Source of the DNA: Aspidiotus rigidus
Lineage: Eukaryota > Arthropoda > Insecta > Hemiptera > Diaspididae
Assembly (NCBI GenBank): GCA_035079385.1
Contig: JAVHKY010000054.1
Location: 3,325,501-3,389,500, forward strand
Length of the DNA: 64,000 nucleotides
Direction: 5' to 3'
Positions 34,791-48,339 of the stretch are shown one piece after another (the stretch's first letter is position 1; every line of letters starts with the position of its first letter). Made by a program: the position numbers and the translations under genes. Below the pieces are notes generated by a model that saw nothing but the letters and a program-made list of their open reading frames with translations, did no database searches and was not told where the DNA came from.

Positions 34791-36785
34791 ATGCTGGTGT
34801 TGCCGGTTACGCAAGGAAGCAATGACCCCAGCGACCCCAGATTGCAATTCTGGTACACGAAACCCCCAGTTACGGTTGTTATCGAAAATCTCGTTAACAA
34901 GGACTCGCAATCTCAGTCTACAACATCCCCAACGACGACTCAACGATACACAGAAGCAGATATTGTAACTTCCGCTGATATCATCACCACAAATTTACCT
35001 TCCTACGACTACGATCTTTTGGAAACGAAGTCGACGTCCTCTTCAACGATGAAACCGTTTCCTCAGGTGATTCAACATTTAGCCAATTTACCTTCCTTTG
35101 ATTACGATCTTTCGGAAACGAAGTCGACCTCCTCCTCAACGATGAAACCGTTTCCTCAAGTGATTCAACAGTCAGCCGAACAGAATAGCAGTCGTTTGCC
35201 CCCCTTCAATAAAGACATCTATGTATCATTCACGAAAAACAAAATGAAATATTCTCCAACAATACCCAACACTTCCTCACCTCACGTACAAATAATACCG
35301 GCCGAACCCAAATGGAGATCTGAAATACACAAGTTAATAGAGTACGACAAACTGAAGGCAAAGTCGAAATTACCAGCCGAAATATCGACCATCCTACCGT
35401 CTTCTACTCGAATCCAATATTATTCCGACTTCGTTCCTTTAGAAACAAATTATAGATTATCACCCCAAAAATCATCACAATTTATAACGTTTGAGAAAAG
35501 TACCCGAAAACCTCCAACAGCAGAAGTTCGTTCCCCTGCGGCAGAGAGCGATTCTCAGTACGATTTTGCCAAAGTTTACGATATGATGAAGAAGATATCG
35601 TTGAAACCTTTACCACACTCTAAACACAGCGAAGTTGAGCCCATTTCAACCTCAGATCTAGAATATTTCAACGTTTTGAAAGGAATGGCTGTACCTACAG
35701 AATCATTATTCAAGGATAGGACCACTGAAAATTCTTCATTCAAAACGTCCCCGTCCAGGTCTATTGATGATTTGGTATTGACGTACGGACCAAAAGAATT
35801 TACCACGTTATCGACCGAAATAATACAGGAAAGTGTTGAGGAACAATTTTCATTTGTTCCCCAGCAGGCATCAACGACATTTCCGCCAGTCATTTCCCAA
35901 GTTACCCCAACGTCTAGTGATGATCAATTGACAGACGATTTTAAACAAATGTTAGTTGCACTAGGAATTCTTCAGGATAATGAAACTACAAGCACTACGA
36001 CTGAGTCCAATGAACTTTGGATGGATCCAGAGAGTTTCACTATTGATCCATTATCCTACTCGAAATTTAAAAGAATACCCTCAGCTGAAGAACTGCCACC
36101 AATTAGAAAGGATATGCAATCATTACTAAACTCATTCGGCTTACTACCAAAGACTAACGATAACGAAAATTTTCCTCTCACAAGAGTGACGAGGCAGAGT
36201 AAAGGAAGACACTCGAAATCAGTTCTCTCAAACGAAATCAAACAGAAATCGAAATTGACGAACGAAAATGTACATAAATCATACTCTAAGATGAAAATTG
36301 AATCTACGAACTTGAAAAATAAAACAAACGCAGAAAATACGACACGAGTCTCGAATTCAGTTTCAGCATTTCCCAAAATTTCGAACATATTTTCTCATCA
36401 ACTAAAAAAACTTCCAAAATTTACTCTTTTCAACCTTCGATCCTCCCTTTTACCATTGATAACACGTAACAGGTCTTCTTTGAAGTTGAAGGGGTCAAAA
36501 AAAAAGACAATGCTAAATCAATCAACAACGATGAAACCAAAAAGAGCAAATAACAACGCGAGTGTTTCGTACGAAGATTTGGCGAATTCTTTCGGTGGAG
36601 GTGAGACTGCTAAGGACGAACCCGGACTGGAAGATCTGACTACTACACCAAATGGACTGTACTTTCTCGTCGATTGGAATTCGTTTTTAAGAACGGGCGA
36701 CGATGATGACAACAAACCCATCAGAGTAAAATTCTCACCACATGTTGGTGATCCCAAATTATTTATACCAATTGATTTTCCTTGA
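34791..36785 (+). CDS. Ser/Thr-rich, probably secreted or surface protein, unknown
   Basis: An open frame of 664 aa from this ATG, low in cysteine and rich in Ser, Thr and Pro. Two tandem 31-aa units (nt 34992-35084 and 35085-35177) contain SSSTMKPFPQVIQ. A dibasic stretch VTRQSKGRHSK (near nt 36190) could be a protease site. The C-terminus, GLYFLVDWNSFLRTG...FSPHVGDPKLFIPIDFP, is hydrophobic and compact and looks like a conserved terminal module. The frame stays open upstream to an acceptor-like TTTTGTTCACAG at 34646, so a 5' exon carrying a signal peptide is likely and this ATG may not be the true start. AATAAA lies near 37003. It converges on RpS11 with about 280 bp between stops. Function unknown. 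Confidence 0.75.
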   Translation: MLVLPVTQGSNDPSDPRLQFWYTKPPVTVVIENLVNKDSQSQSTTSPTTTQRYTEADIVTSADIITTNLPSYDYDLLETKSTSSSTMKPFPQVIQHLANLPSFDYDLSETKSTSSSTMKPFPQVIQQSAEQNSSRLPPFNKDIYVSFTKNKMKYSPTIPNTSSPHVQIIPAEPKWRSEIHKLIEYDKLKAKSKLPAEISTILPSSTRIQYYSDFVPLETNYRLSPQKSSQFITFEKSTRKPPTAEVRSPAAESDSQYDFAKVYDMMKKISLKPLPHSKHSEVEPISTSDLEYFNVLKGMAVPTESLFKDRTTENSSFKTSPSRSIDDLVLTYGPKEFTTLSTEIIQESVEEQFSFVPQQASTTFPPVISQVTPTSSDDQLTDDFKQMLVALGILQDNETTSTTTESNELWMDPESFTIDPLSYSKFKRIPSAEELPPIRKDMQSLLNSFGLLPKTNDNENFPLTRVTRQSKGRHSKSVLSNEIKQKSKLTNENVHKSYSKMKIESTNLKNKTNAENTTRVSNSVSAFPKISNIFSHQLKKLPKFTLFNLRSSLLPLITRNRSSLKLKGSKKKTMLNQSTTMKPKRANNNASVSYEDLANSFGGGETAKDEPGLEDLTTTPNGLYFLVDWNSFLRTGDDDDNKPIRVKFSPHVGDPKLFIPIDFP

Positions 36786-37067
36786 GGGAAAAAAAATTAC
36801 GTACATGGTCTCTCCTCGCGCAAAAAATACTTCCAACATTCTAGTGTATCACTGGGTTTATCTACGTATGTGTAGCGCTGATTAGTACTTACTTCAATTT
36901 TTTGTATTTTTTCCTGTGCAACCTTAGTCTTTCAAATGATATACGTATTCAATTCTAACATTAGATACAATTTTAAGGAATCTGTGACTTTCTTAATATT
37001 TATAAATAAAAACTCTGAGTGATAAAAAAAAAAACTTTTTATTTTTGTTTGTCGCACGACTCACATA

Positions 37068-38145
<1,078 letters not shown>

Positions 38146-38812
38146 GTTGAAGAAATAACTTCACTTTTTAACAATAACGCTTTCGAAAAATTGTTAGTTT
38201 AGTAAGAAAGAATGGAAAACGTGGATCGTCGGCAATTAGGTACATTTCATAGATACAAAATTAAGGACACGGACGACGACGCTGTGAAAAGTGGATGCGA
38301 AGGAATTCGTTCGCGAACGAACTGAACGAACGACTCTCAATCGTCATTTTTGCTCTGCTGCATTCCACACGTAGCCTGTAGGAGCGCTACTGGTTGTAGT
38401 AAAAGTAGTCATCATGATACCTACTTGAGGAATGTAATAATGTATTGAAAAATTTCTCCCATTTTAGGAAAAAGAAACGAAAAGATTAAATTCCTCGAGA
38501 GTCAAAGATGAGAACCCATTCAGAGAGAAATTTTTGAAGAATATCAGAAGCTTAGCCTTAGTTTTGTATGCAACTCATAAAATAGCGTGAGGCTAGCCTA
38601 TGCTCGATCAATGGGTTTTTCACTACCTACACTAATGAAAACTGCCAAAATAAGGAAGTAAATTGTTGGTTATGCACTTATGGATACAAGCGATTGCTAG
38701 TGAGCGTTTCCTTCATGTTATCATATTGATGCTTGGAATTTCAGTTTTGGAAGGTCGACATAAAAATTGGATTTCCGAACCCTCATGATACTCACTTTCA
38801 TAAACGTCGACC
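38146..38812. promoter_or_regulatory. Divergent intergenic promoter region, RpS11 / alpha-tubulin
   Basis: The start codons of two outward-facing genes are 667 bp apart, so both promoters must lie here or in 5' introns. An inverted GTTCGTTCGCGAACGAAC-like palindrome (about 38309-38325) lies about 170 bp upstream of the RpS11 ATG. No clear TATA box was identified. Confidence 0.4.
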
Positions 38813-40393
38813 ATGGTGAGTTGTACGCGTATGGATGATTGAACATTGGATATTTGGAAAATATGTATAGGTACCTAAGTTTATTTATTTATTTTTTTTT
38901 TTTCAGCGAGATATAATTTCAATTCAGGTGGGCCAAGCTGGCACTCAAATAGGTGTTAGTTGTTGGGAATTATATTGTTTAGAACATGGAATTGATGCTT
39001 GTGGTTATATGGTAGCTAACTATGATGATTGTCGACCACTAGATGAAAATTACACTACTTTTTTCCACTACACAGAAAGTGGTAAAAATGTACCTAGAAC
39101 CGTTTTTATCGATCTAGAACCCAGCGTTATTGGTATGAAGAATAGGTTTGAAAGCGGAGGTTCATAAAACTTACCATGTGCAGCTAATAGTAATAAATTA
39201 ATTCGTATGACAGATGATATAAAAACTGGACCGTACAAAGGATTATTTTATGCGGATCAACTTATTCATGGAAAACAAGATGCAGCTAATAATTATGCCA
39301 GAGGTTATTACACTGTAGGCAAAGAACGGGTCAATGATGTAATGGACCAAGTCCGAAAGCAGAGTGAAAATTGCTGTCTTTTGGCTGGTTTCCTTATTTT
39401 TCATTCATTTGGTGGGGGGACTGGATCAGGATTTACCTCCCTACTGATGGAGGCATTGGCGAAAGAATTTCCAAAGAAGAACAAAATGCAATTTATCATT
39501 TACCCTTCGCCGAGAGTGTGTAGTTTATTTCTGAATCATAGGCCTCTTGGCACCTACCGCATCCCTTTAAGTCTTTCTGCTCTGTTTTACAGCTGTCGGC
39601 TGCCATTGTTGAACCTTACAATTCTGTTTTGTCATCACATTCCACCATCGAATATGCTGACGTCGCTTTCATAGTAGATAACGAAGCAATTTATGATATT
39701 TGCGCCACAAGTTTGGAAATAGACAGACCTTCTTACATTCATCTCAACCGAATCCTCAGTCAAGTCGTTTCAGCTATAACCGCTTCTTTACGCTTCGAGG
39801 GTATTATAAATGTTGACTTGAGCGAATTTCAAACCAATCTCGTTCCTTATCCTCGGATACATTTTCCTCTTATCACGTACGCTCCGTTTACGCCAGCTCA
39901 CTCCGTTGGTAAAGAGGAAATGTCTATTGCATCAATTACAAACTCGTGCTTCCAACCTGGTTACCAATTAGTGAAATGTGATCCGACTCAGGGAAAATAC
40001 ATGGCTTGTTGTATGCTGTACAGAGGCTGTATTCCTCCCAAGGATGTGAACGATGCTCTTTTCAATATCCGTAAAAAAGGCGTTTTGCAATTTGTAGATT
40101 GGTGCCCTACGGGATTCAAAGTTGGAATTAATTACCAACCTCCACTATGTCCGACAGGCAGTGGTTTGGCAAATGTGAAAGCGGCTGTTTGCATGATTGC
40201 GAACACGACAGCGATAGAAGAAGCATGGACACGACTGAACGAAAAATTTGACAAAATGTTCAAGAAAAAAGCTTTCGTGCACTGGTACACGAGTGAGGGT
40301 ATGGATCAATCCGAATTTACGGAAGCTCGCGAAGACATTTCTGCCTTGGAAAAAGATTACGCAGAGGCGGGCAAAGATTTACGATCGAGTTGA
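38813..40393 (+). CDS. Divergent alpha-tubulin lacking the acidic C-terminal tail
   Basis: Exons 38813-38815 (the ATG alone), 38907-39132, 39214-39515 and 39593-40393 join in phase to 443 aa. The intron directly after the initiator ATG is a known feature of insect alpha-tubulin genes. GTP-site features are present: GQAGTQIG near the start, GGGTGSG at residues 143-149, and [20 protein letters not shown] with the catalytic Glu near 255. The 40-residue loop has no equivalent of acetylated Lys40. The start is MRDI, not the conserved MREC. The protein ends [14 protein letters not shown], so the Glu-rich tail and terminal EEY are absent. It thus cannot be polyglutamylated or detyrosinated there. 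Divergence suggests a tissue-specific, perhaps testis, isotype; that is inference. Confidence 0.93.
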
Positions 40394-40853
40394 AATTACG
40401 TCTTTTAGGCACGCATGTATACTTTAAGCTCGAAATATGATGAAAAGAAAAAAAAAACGCACGCTATTTCATTATAAAACAGATCGAACTGCGTATAATT
40501 TTGAAGCATTTTATTCAAATAATGAAATAGAAAATAAAAAAAAAGACCACTACATCATGGGTCGATTATTACACATACAATGTTTACATCAATATTACTA
40601 CTATTAAATAATTAATTTCGCTATTATATTTCAACTGAGAGTAGAGGGAAACGATTTCGGAGGAATGGTAAAAGAGAAAAAAATTTGAATGCGAAAATAA
40701 ACGAATAATTGTTTACGAGATAAATCAATGAGCTTCATCGTATCAAGAATTAGTGAAAGATATCAACGTTTTAACGTTTTGAAAAAAAAAAAAAAAAATC
40801 ATAATCTGGCTACTTTTTACAGGGTATGTGTTGTATTCGTAACATCTAACAAT

Positions 40854-42651
40854 TTAAATAGCGTCTATATCAACGTCGTCTTCGTTATCATCTTCGGCGC
40901 CAGTATTGGTTACAACTTGTTTCGCGGGTTGAGGTTGCGCTTTCAGCGATACTGAATTTGGTCGATCATTATACACGATCTATACCACGCATAAGAACAA
41001 GAACATTAAAGTAATTCAGATAAGAAATTTGATGAAAATCAATAGTAAAACTAGTAACCTCGACATCATCTTCGCTCTCCTCGGTAGAATCTTCTTCTTC
41101 TTCAGCTTCGCGTAACCATTTGACGAACGGTTCAGCTGCTTTCCGTATTTCTTGGCTCAACTCACGAGATACATACTTCTTGCTAGCTTTCGTAGACCAT
41201 TCCAAGAGCACGTTCTCTTCCAAAATGTCAGCATCGTAAAACAGCTACAATCATTAGATTACTTGACGGTCATCATGTACTACAATTTCAAAGTGTATAT
41301 CATTCAAGTAGCTCACCTTCAAAATCGCGGGGACTTTCGACAATAACGTGTTCTTATGCAGAGCAATAACTTGCTCGATTCCACCCAACAAATATTTCTG
41401 TGCTTTCACGTCTTCGTGGGTGAAACGTAGAAGTAAAGCTCGATGTTTTTTCAACTATTCAAACAAATAAGAATTAAAACACATTCTCAGAGGAACAAAT
41501 ATTTCATTAACACGACGCTCCTCACTTGAACATGAATCTTCTCGTCAAATAACAGCTCTGCCAAAACCAAAGGCGCTTTTGATTTAATTTCAAGCCTTTC
41601 TGCCTCAGCAACAATCTCCTTCGCATTCAGAGTTCCGGCATCGCGATCTGATTTCACTTTTGCGTAGAAAATATCCACTCGTTCTTTCTCTGATTTTTCC
41701 AAATCGTCGCTGATAGTCAACCCTTTCGCACCATCGGTCAGTTGTTGAAGTCGAGCACGAACTCCGGTTTCAGAAACATCGCAGGCCCAGTCAGTGTCAT
41801 CCTACAAAAACAAAATCAATTTCATACCTTAGCTTCCAACTCGAACAACCATCATCCTTCGATATTTTCATTATAGTAACCTCGGCATCCAATTTTTTCT
41901 TTTCAGGCACTTGAATTTCACTGTCGGGTTCATCTTCGCCATTTTGAGGTGATCCAGATCGTCCGTCACCATTAACATCGCTCTGTTTCTTGGAACGTTT
42001 TCCCCGCTTACCTTCCGTCAATGATGATCCTTGAGCGGCAGGATTAAGGTCTAAAATTTTGGAATAGAAGTTGCCAAATTTAATAACACGAACATCATAC
42101 GTTAGAATATGAATATCGACTATAAGGACACCAACTTGGTGGGTTTTTCAGTATGAACGTGTTCAGTTTATGGTTGAATTCCAACGGTCCATGAAAGCCG
42201 CAGGCTTTACAGCCCTGACTAATTGTCCCTTTCTTCATGCTCACAATCAGATCGGTTTCAGGGTTATCACACTCGGGGCATAATACAAATTTACGAATAA
42301 AGCCGTCCAGTAAATCTTGAAGCTTCCCCGCCTCATGTGATCCATTCACGATGAAACGATCGTTTTTGAAATCGAACAAAGTTTGTGCACCGAGTTCGCA
42401 ACCAAAATATTTGGTCGGATCTGGAAGGGAGAAAAAGGCGGTTGAGTACTACGGTCAAGAAAGCGTGAAAATCGCATTCTCATTCCGTACTTACAAGTGG
42501 GTGGACGGCCGATAGCTTTGGCAACCTCCGCCATATTCACGATAACGGTTTTTATTCCATTACCCTTACCCTCGACTTTCGCGATAATCCTCGGCATTTT
42601 GTACCGGTAGAACGGATCGCTGACGTTTCTGTTCACGTTTAAACTTCCCAT
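40854..42651 (-). CDS. eIF5: Translation initiation factor eIF5
   Basis: Seven exons: 42651-42495, 42420-42136, 42050-41881, 41801-41526, 41454-41317, 41244-41052 and 40951-40854, total 438 aa. eIF5 is the GTPase-activating protein for eIF2 during start-codon selection. The N-terminal arginine finger region [15 protein letters not shown] is present (Arg16 here equals human Arg15). A four-Cys zinc knuckle follows ([10 protein letters not shown]...CKACGFHG, about residues 99-125), then an acidic/basic linker, and a HEAT-type W2 domain containing [19 protein letters not shown] and [20 protein letters not shown]. The end [12 protein letters not shown] is the conserved acidic/aromatic tail. Two donors are unusual (A|GTTGGT after exon 2; A|GTTTTA after exon 6) but are demanded by phase; those edges are the least certain. 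It converges with alpha-tubulin. Confidence 0.95.
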
Positions 42652-42659
42652 GTTGACCT

Positions 42660-45600
42660 ATCCTGAAATACTTGATGCGCCGAAAAAGATAAGGAAGAAA
42701 CTTTTTTCGGTATTTAACTCATAAACAACGTTATTTTTACGCCCGCTCGACCCTTCACGATTCCCTAAACGGCTGTGACTTTCTGTGCCTTGTGCTGGAA
42801 AATTTTGAAATTCTGAAATGGACAAAACAACGCAATAAGGTTTAGTCAATGAGAGCGGACGTCAATCGAGAAGAGAAGGTGATTATGAAACAACGAAATG
42901 TATTTGAACTTGGTACCTCTCTACTGAGGTAGGTACAAGTCCCCTGCATTTTTCAAGAATGTTTCATATCCCGCTCCTGTAATACAATAAAAAGACACCG
43001 CAGCAATTTCTTTTCGTTCACTTACCGATAAACGACAGGAAAATGATACCCAAAGGAAGTCATACACCTTGCGGCTTGCAAACTAGACGATACTGCACTC
43101 CGGTGCAAACTCCAATTTTGTCTGGACAGTAATAGTGGTTCTGAAAGTAGAAAATTTTTAATGCAAATGAAATTTAAAAATCAGAAAGAAAAACTAAGTA
43201 AGAAAAGACGAGTGAAAGATCATATTTTATATTATTCTTTGAGCGTCTTTCAGCCTTCATTTTAGATGGCTGGAAGGAAAAGAAAACAACGTAATATTTC
43301 TACCAAAACGAAGAATGGTTTTCGGTATAGGCCAATGGATATTGCATCGAATCATGTATTTAAAATAGCGTTGAGAGTTTCACGACACTCCGTCAAATCT
43401 TCTTCACAAATAAATACGACAAAAAAGAATTTACAAATCGTCGTTGAAAATCAGAAACAGATAAGTGTTTGTTTTTCTTGGTTAAATTTTAGAAACAAAC
43501 ACCATCGCAAAAAGAAAATACCAAATTTTTGATGACTGTAACACGAAGTGAAAACAACTGATTTACCAAATCGAGGAAACACCCGCTACAACATTCAGAA
43601 AGAAATAAATCATAATATGAAGAATGATTTTGAAATGATGAACGGACAGATTTCTGCTTTCGCAAAATTTGATACAATGCAAGTCATTCGCATAAGGGTA
43701 AGGTATACATGTGAGTGAGGTTTTCTTCGATACGTTCATTCTCAAGTAGTTATCGGAAGTGGAAGAGCAAGACGGATTTAGTCTTATGTGAGGGCCCTCC
43801 ATACCTGAGAAAAAACAAGTCTAGCACCTCAATAAAAAAAAAATATATACATCCTGTTGTCGATAGGATGATTTGAGTGCAAATTTCCACTGCGAAATAA
43901 GAAAACGAAATCGAAGTCAGGGAGTAAAAATCAGTGACTGACGAATATTTGCCGAATATGAGATAAAATTTTTTTACATCCAACTCCAGCCCATACAATC
44001 TTAAACTCTGTTTGAATACGGCTTCTCATGCAAGAGTGATTTTCAATTCAAAGTTTAATCTTTTGCATACAATAACCATAAGGAACGAATACGCCATACC
44101 TACTAAGAGTAAAATCACACGTCACTAGGTTACGTTTTCACAGCTGGAAGGTAAAAGAAGACGATAAAAGGCAACACTGGAGAAGCCGACGCTATAGGCG
44201 TACAATGACCTCATTCTGACGCAAGTTCACAAAGTTTGAAATTTCGTTCGTCATAAGCTGTCAAGATGCTCGATCGATATTAATTGTTCGAGTTTCGTGG
44301 CATAATTAAAATCGAGGAGCTGTCGGCATGAGAAATACCGATTCTTTCCAAAAATCTGGTGGTAAGATTTTAGGACACATATGGGGAAAAAGAATAGCCT
44401 AATTCATCTCGCAAGTTAAACTATCCCCAAGTTATCAGTTCTCTCACTCTCATTGTTTAAGACTGAGCGCAAATCAAGAAACTACGATCAATTACACGAG
44501 GCCGAATGGTCAAGATAAGCGAGTAATCCTTCAAATGCAAATTATTCCAGTTATTTCAACATATTTTTCTATCTTCTTCGAGAAGATATGCGAGTAGAAA
44601 ACCGAATGATTGAACGTACGTAACATATAGGTCATTACACTTCCGACGACGATATTGACTAATAACCTAGATATTGAAGGTTTTGATTATCTATCATCGT
44701 TTCTAAAGAACAGTAGAAAATATTAGAACGGGATTCCAAAAAGAGATTGAGAATAAGGTATTCGTTGATTCTGTATTTTCCATACGAGAAATTTTCGCAC
44801 AAGTATTTCGACGTCAAACTACATTTGTCATGCATCGTTCATGTCACTTGCCACGAAAACATATTCGACAGAACCTGAACGACAACCCAACTTTTGCACG
44901 ATCGATTCATTCGTTTCCGACTGCCATCGAGTATATTTTTTACATTCTGCTTGCGACCGTGAAAGATCAATCGAGCACATTCGCATGAATTATATATAAT
45001 GCAAAAAAAGAAAAAAAAATTAATTCGTCTACTCGTTTTGCACTTACGTAATTGACGTAGCACCATATGTTTTTTACGACGGCTTTTGAAACCGCGCCTA
45101 CGAGCTTTTCTTTCGGCTTCAATAATGGCTGCTATTTTTTCACACAATTTCAACGAGAAATGTTCAAACAGAAATACGAAATTAAAGACGGCGAAAACCG
45201 CGACCGCGATCGAAAGTAAACCACCTCAAATTCAAAAAAAGTGTAACACATACGCTCAACGAAAAATATGTTTCCGAGAAAAGCTCAGTGCGACGAGCAT
45301 AAAATGCGGGGGTTGAAAAAATCGAAAAGACTACGAGTCTACTCGGAACGTCTCGGATAAAATGGACGAACAAGAAGAGGATGAACGAACGATTCTACTT
45401 CCACGCAACGCTCGGATTGACCCTAAAAAGTTGCGCTTTTCCAACTTTTCCCCAGCGTGAGCGTCATCGATAGATAGATTAGCGCTACCGGTATACTAGC
45501 GAGGTAGAAAATGTGGGTGTTTTCATTATAAGGGTGAGCAACGCGTTCGTTACTTCATTCGCTTCGTCCACCCAACCATAGTCGCTTTACTACATTACTT

Positions 45601-48300
45601 CCGTAAGCGACACTCAACTTTGATCTATAATATAAGCTTTCATTGACTCATGAGGAGAGAAAGGAAAACAATGTTCAGACTTGAAAAGGGACGCTAGTTG
45701 TTATTTGAGAACGTAACGTGAAATTAAAAACAAAAAAAAAAAAAAATAGAGGAAAAAAACAAGATATTGTAACATTCGAATACTATCAATGTCACAGAGT
45801 TTGTTCCATCTTATTGCGTATGCGTTTAGAATTTCATACGCTAAATGAAAAATAATAGCTTACGTATAATTACTGGCTCAAATTATGCCATACACTTCAA
45901 TAGCATATTGTCGAGAAAATTACTAGCTCAGGGTGATACAAGTTTTCACGAAGTAAAAATTATAATGATTCATAGAATTTACCTAAACTTAACAATTCTA
46001 CGGAGATGTTGAGAGCCATGAAGAAATTTCGAAAGAAAACATCATTTCAGGTGTTTTGGCGAGGATACACTACTTGAATGAAGATGAAGGTTTGTCTAAA
46101 GATCAATTTTATAACTCTGACGTAAGCGGTGATTTTTGGAAAATAGGTTCAACAATTTGAGACAAACGGATTTGAGTGAAAAAATACGGAAGTGAAATTT
46201 GACATAATTAATGAAGAAAAAGAGAAGGAATATTTTAACCCATATTATGCAACTGAACTCTATTTCCCCTCTCCCCAGCTTTCACTATTAAGCAAAGACA
46301 AAAAACGGTAATTCCGTGAACCAGAATTAAATTAGCAATTACTTGTCCCTATGATGAGAGAAATTCAAGAAAAAAAGTCCATAGTGAATACGATACAATA
46401 AAAACTATGAAGATCAAATAGTTTTCATTTTCGAAGAATGTTCAACCTCATCATAAAACGAAACCGTGATAAATCCGGAATAGAAATTGAAAATTCTCAC
46501 TTACATCATCCGAGTATCTTTCAAAATTATTGAACCACCTACCTCCTTTGAAAAGAATTTTCGAGAAAAGACAGCGGCCTACATGTAACACAAAGTATTC
46601 GAACTTGCTATTCCAAAGTTTGGTGTCTGATCTGTTTGTCACCCCCATAAAATAATGGTCAGGATATATTATGAACTGTTCAATCTAAAATGAAGGTTCA
46701 ACAGCACTGTCAACATACATAGAAGCACAAAATACGTGGAAGGTTTTCAATACATGAAATGATTTACGATAAGGCCCGTTTTCACCAAGCCTCTCTTTAT
46801 CACCACCGATAATTATTTTTAGAGGTCACGTAAATTTGATTATCTCTTCACAAACTGCTTGGTTCATTTATTCTGAACGATGCCACAGAAACGAGCTCAT
46901 CATTCTTCATACTGTTCGATCGTAGACCAGATTAATACGTCTACATTTGAAAGCAGAACAAATCTTTCGCGTTCTTACATGCTCATATACGATAAGAGTA
47001 GATTTCCCTATATTATCAAATTCTCGACTACACTGGAGTGAGATGTTGAAAGGGACGACGTGTGCTTTGATAGTTATTAATAATTTGATTGAAACAACGG
47101 ATACGACAATAGTTGACAGAACATGACGAAATAATGGCACGTCGTAGAGCACACTTCGTCATCAAAAAACTGGTTATGAGTATGCTCAAATTTAAGAACA
47201 AAACACCATACGCTTTCTCTTACAAGAAATTCTCGCTTAATACTTACCAATTAAATTAGGACTCGTCATATAAATGGCAACGCCTTTCCAGTTATATTCA
47301 CAACTAGCGAAAACCTATGATAAATTCTAGAAAACTGAATATAGTGGTGTGCCTTCCGACACTGCCAAACCTATAAAATTAAAACAATAGAAATATCACG
47401 ATGATAATACTTCAAGTCGCCACCAAAAGAAAAATAAATCTACTTACGTCTAATTTGGAGTGAAAATCTTACAAGAAGATTGAAAATTTAAAAAACATAT
47501 GAATACGAAGCAACCAAATGAAAAGTAACTAAAAATAAAACAGCCAACAAGCCAAATTATTCCAGTTGTTTAGTCATGGTATTGCAATGGTATGGCGGCG
47601 CAGGCGGTCTCATAGACGCACAGACACAAAAATGTGATTATTTTTTATTTCCTTTGTTGCATTATTTTCTCCTCAAAAGAGATTCGGCTGTCAGCTGCAA
47701 GCCTGCTGTGGCCGGGACTCCTGTGGAATAGGATAGGAAGACGTCTGGAAAGATCAAAAACATATTGAATCAGAAGTCGAAACTGCTCGTCGATGTGACT
47801 TCGCTCGACGAGAAAGAGAAGAAGCATCTCCAAAATCTCTACGTATAACTTTTTCCATGTTGAAATTCGGAATACAATGAAAACTCAAAAAGGAAGCAGG
47901 CTCAAATTCCGGACCATCGATTTACGGTACAGTAGCGCGTCACAGCAGGAGACGCCGAAACACCACGCTGATAAGGTTATTCTCTCCGCACTCCGCCGCG
48001 TAATCACGTGTATTGTTGGACTTGAGTCTTCACTCCATAATACATCATCTCCTTCACTCTTTTGAGCATAGGAAGGTGAGATATATCGGAGAAATACCCA
48101 GGAGATAATCATAAAATCCAGAAGGAACTTGAATAATTGAATCAAAATATTTGTGGATAGCAATTTGAAAGGTACATTTTCTATTCCTTAATTCTCTCTA
48201 TGATCGTATCAGTAATGTTCATATTCATTTATTCTGAAATTTGCTGGTATACGCTTGTTTTTCGTTTCTGAAGATCCAATAGCACTCGTTTCTAATTTCG
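42660..48300. other. Long intergenic region, few supportable features
   Basis: Apart from the possible exon at 45030-45248 I see no gene. A basic frame at 43266-43532 (+, MAGRKRKQRN) and frames at 47645-48163 lack family features. The stretch may contain 5' untranslated exons of eIF5 or of ZNF622, whose coding exon is preceded by an acceptor. Confidence 0.35.
45030..45248 (-). other. Possible internal exon: transmembrane segment plus basic cytoplasmic stretch
   Basis: After an acceptor-like TTTTTTTGAATTTGAG (near 45225) the minus strand reads GGLLSIAVAVFAVFNFVFLF, then a Lys/Arg-rich segment ERKARRRGFKSRRKKHMVLR, and ends at CAATTAC|GTAAGTG, a strong donor. Both edges are phase 1. One hydrophobic helix followed by positive charge looks like a single-pass membrane protein. 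No partner exons were found, and an overlapping plus-strand frame also exists, so this is tentative. Confidence 0.22.
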
Positions 48301-48339
48301 TTCTTGGCTCTATTCATATTTCTCGTTATAGGTACCAGA

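Noticed and set aside
43266..43532. Basic small protein MAGRKRKQRN...
   Set aside because: Lys/Arg richness follows A-rich composition; no conserved motif and no partner exons.
45086..45316. Plus-strand 76-codon Lys/Thr-rich frame
   Set aside because: No splice sites or family features; overlaps the more plausible minus-strand membrane exon.
47877..48163. Overlapping plus and minus frames of 60-90 codons
   Set aside because: Somewhat GC-richer DNA, but neither strand shows domain features or supported splice sites.
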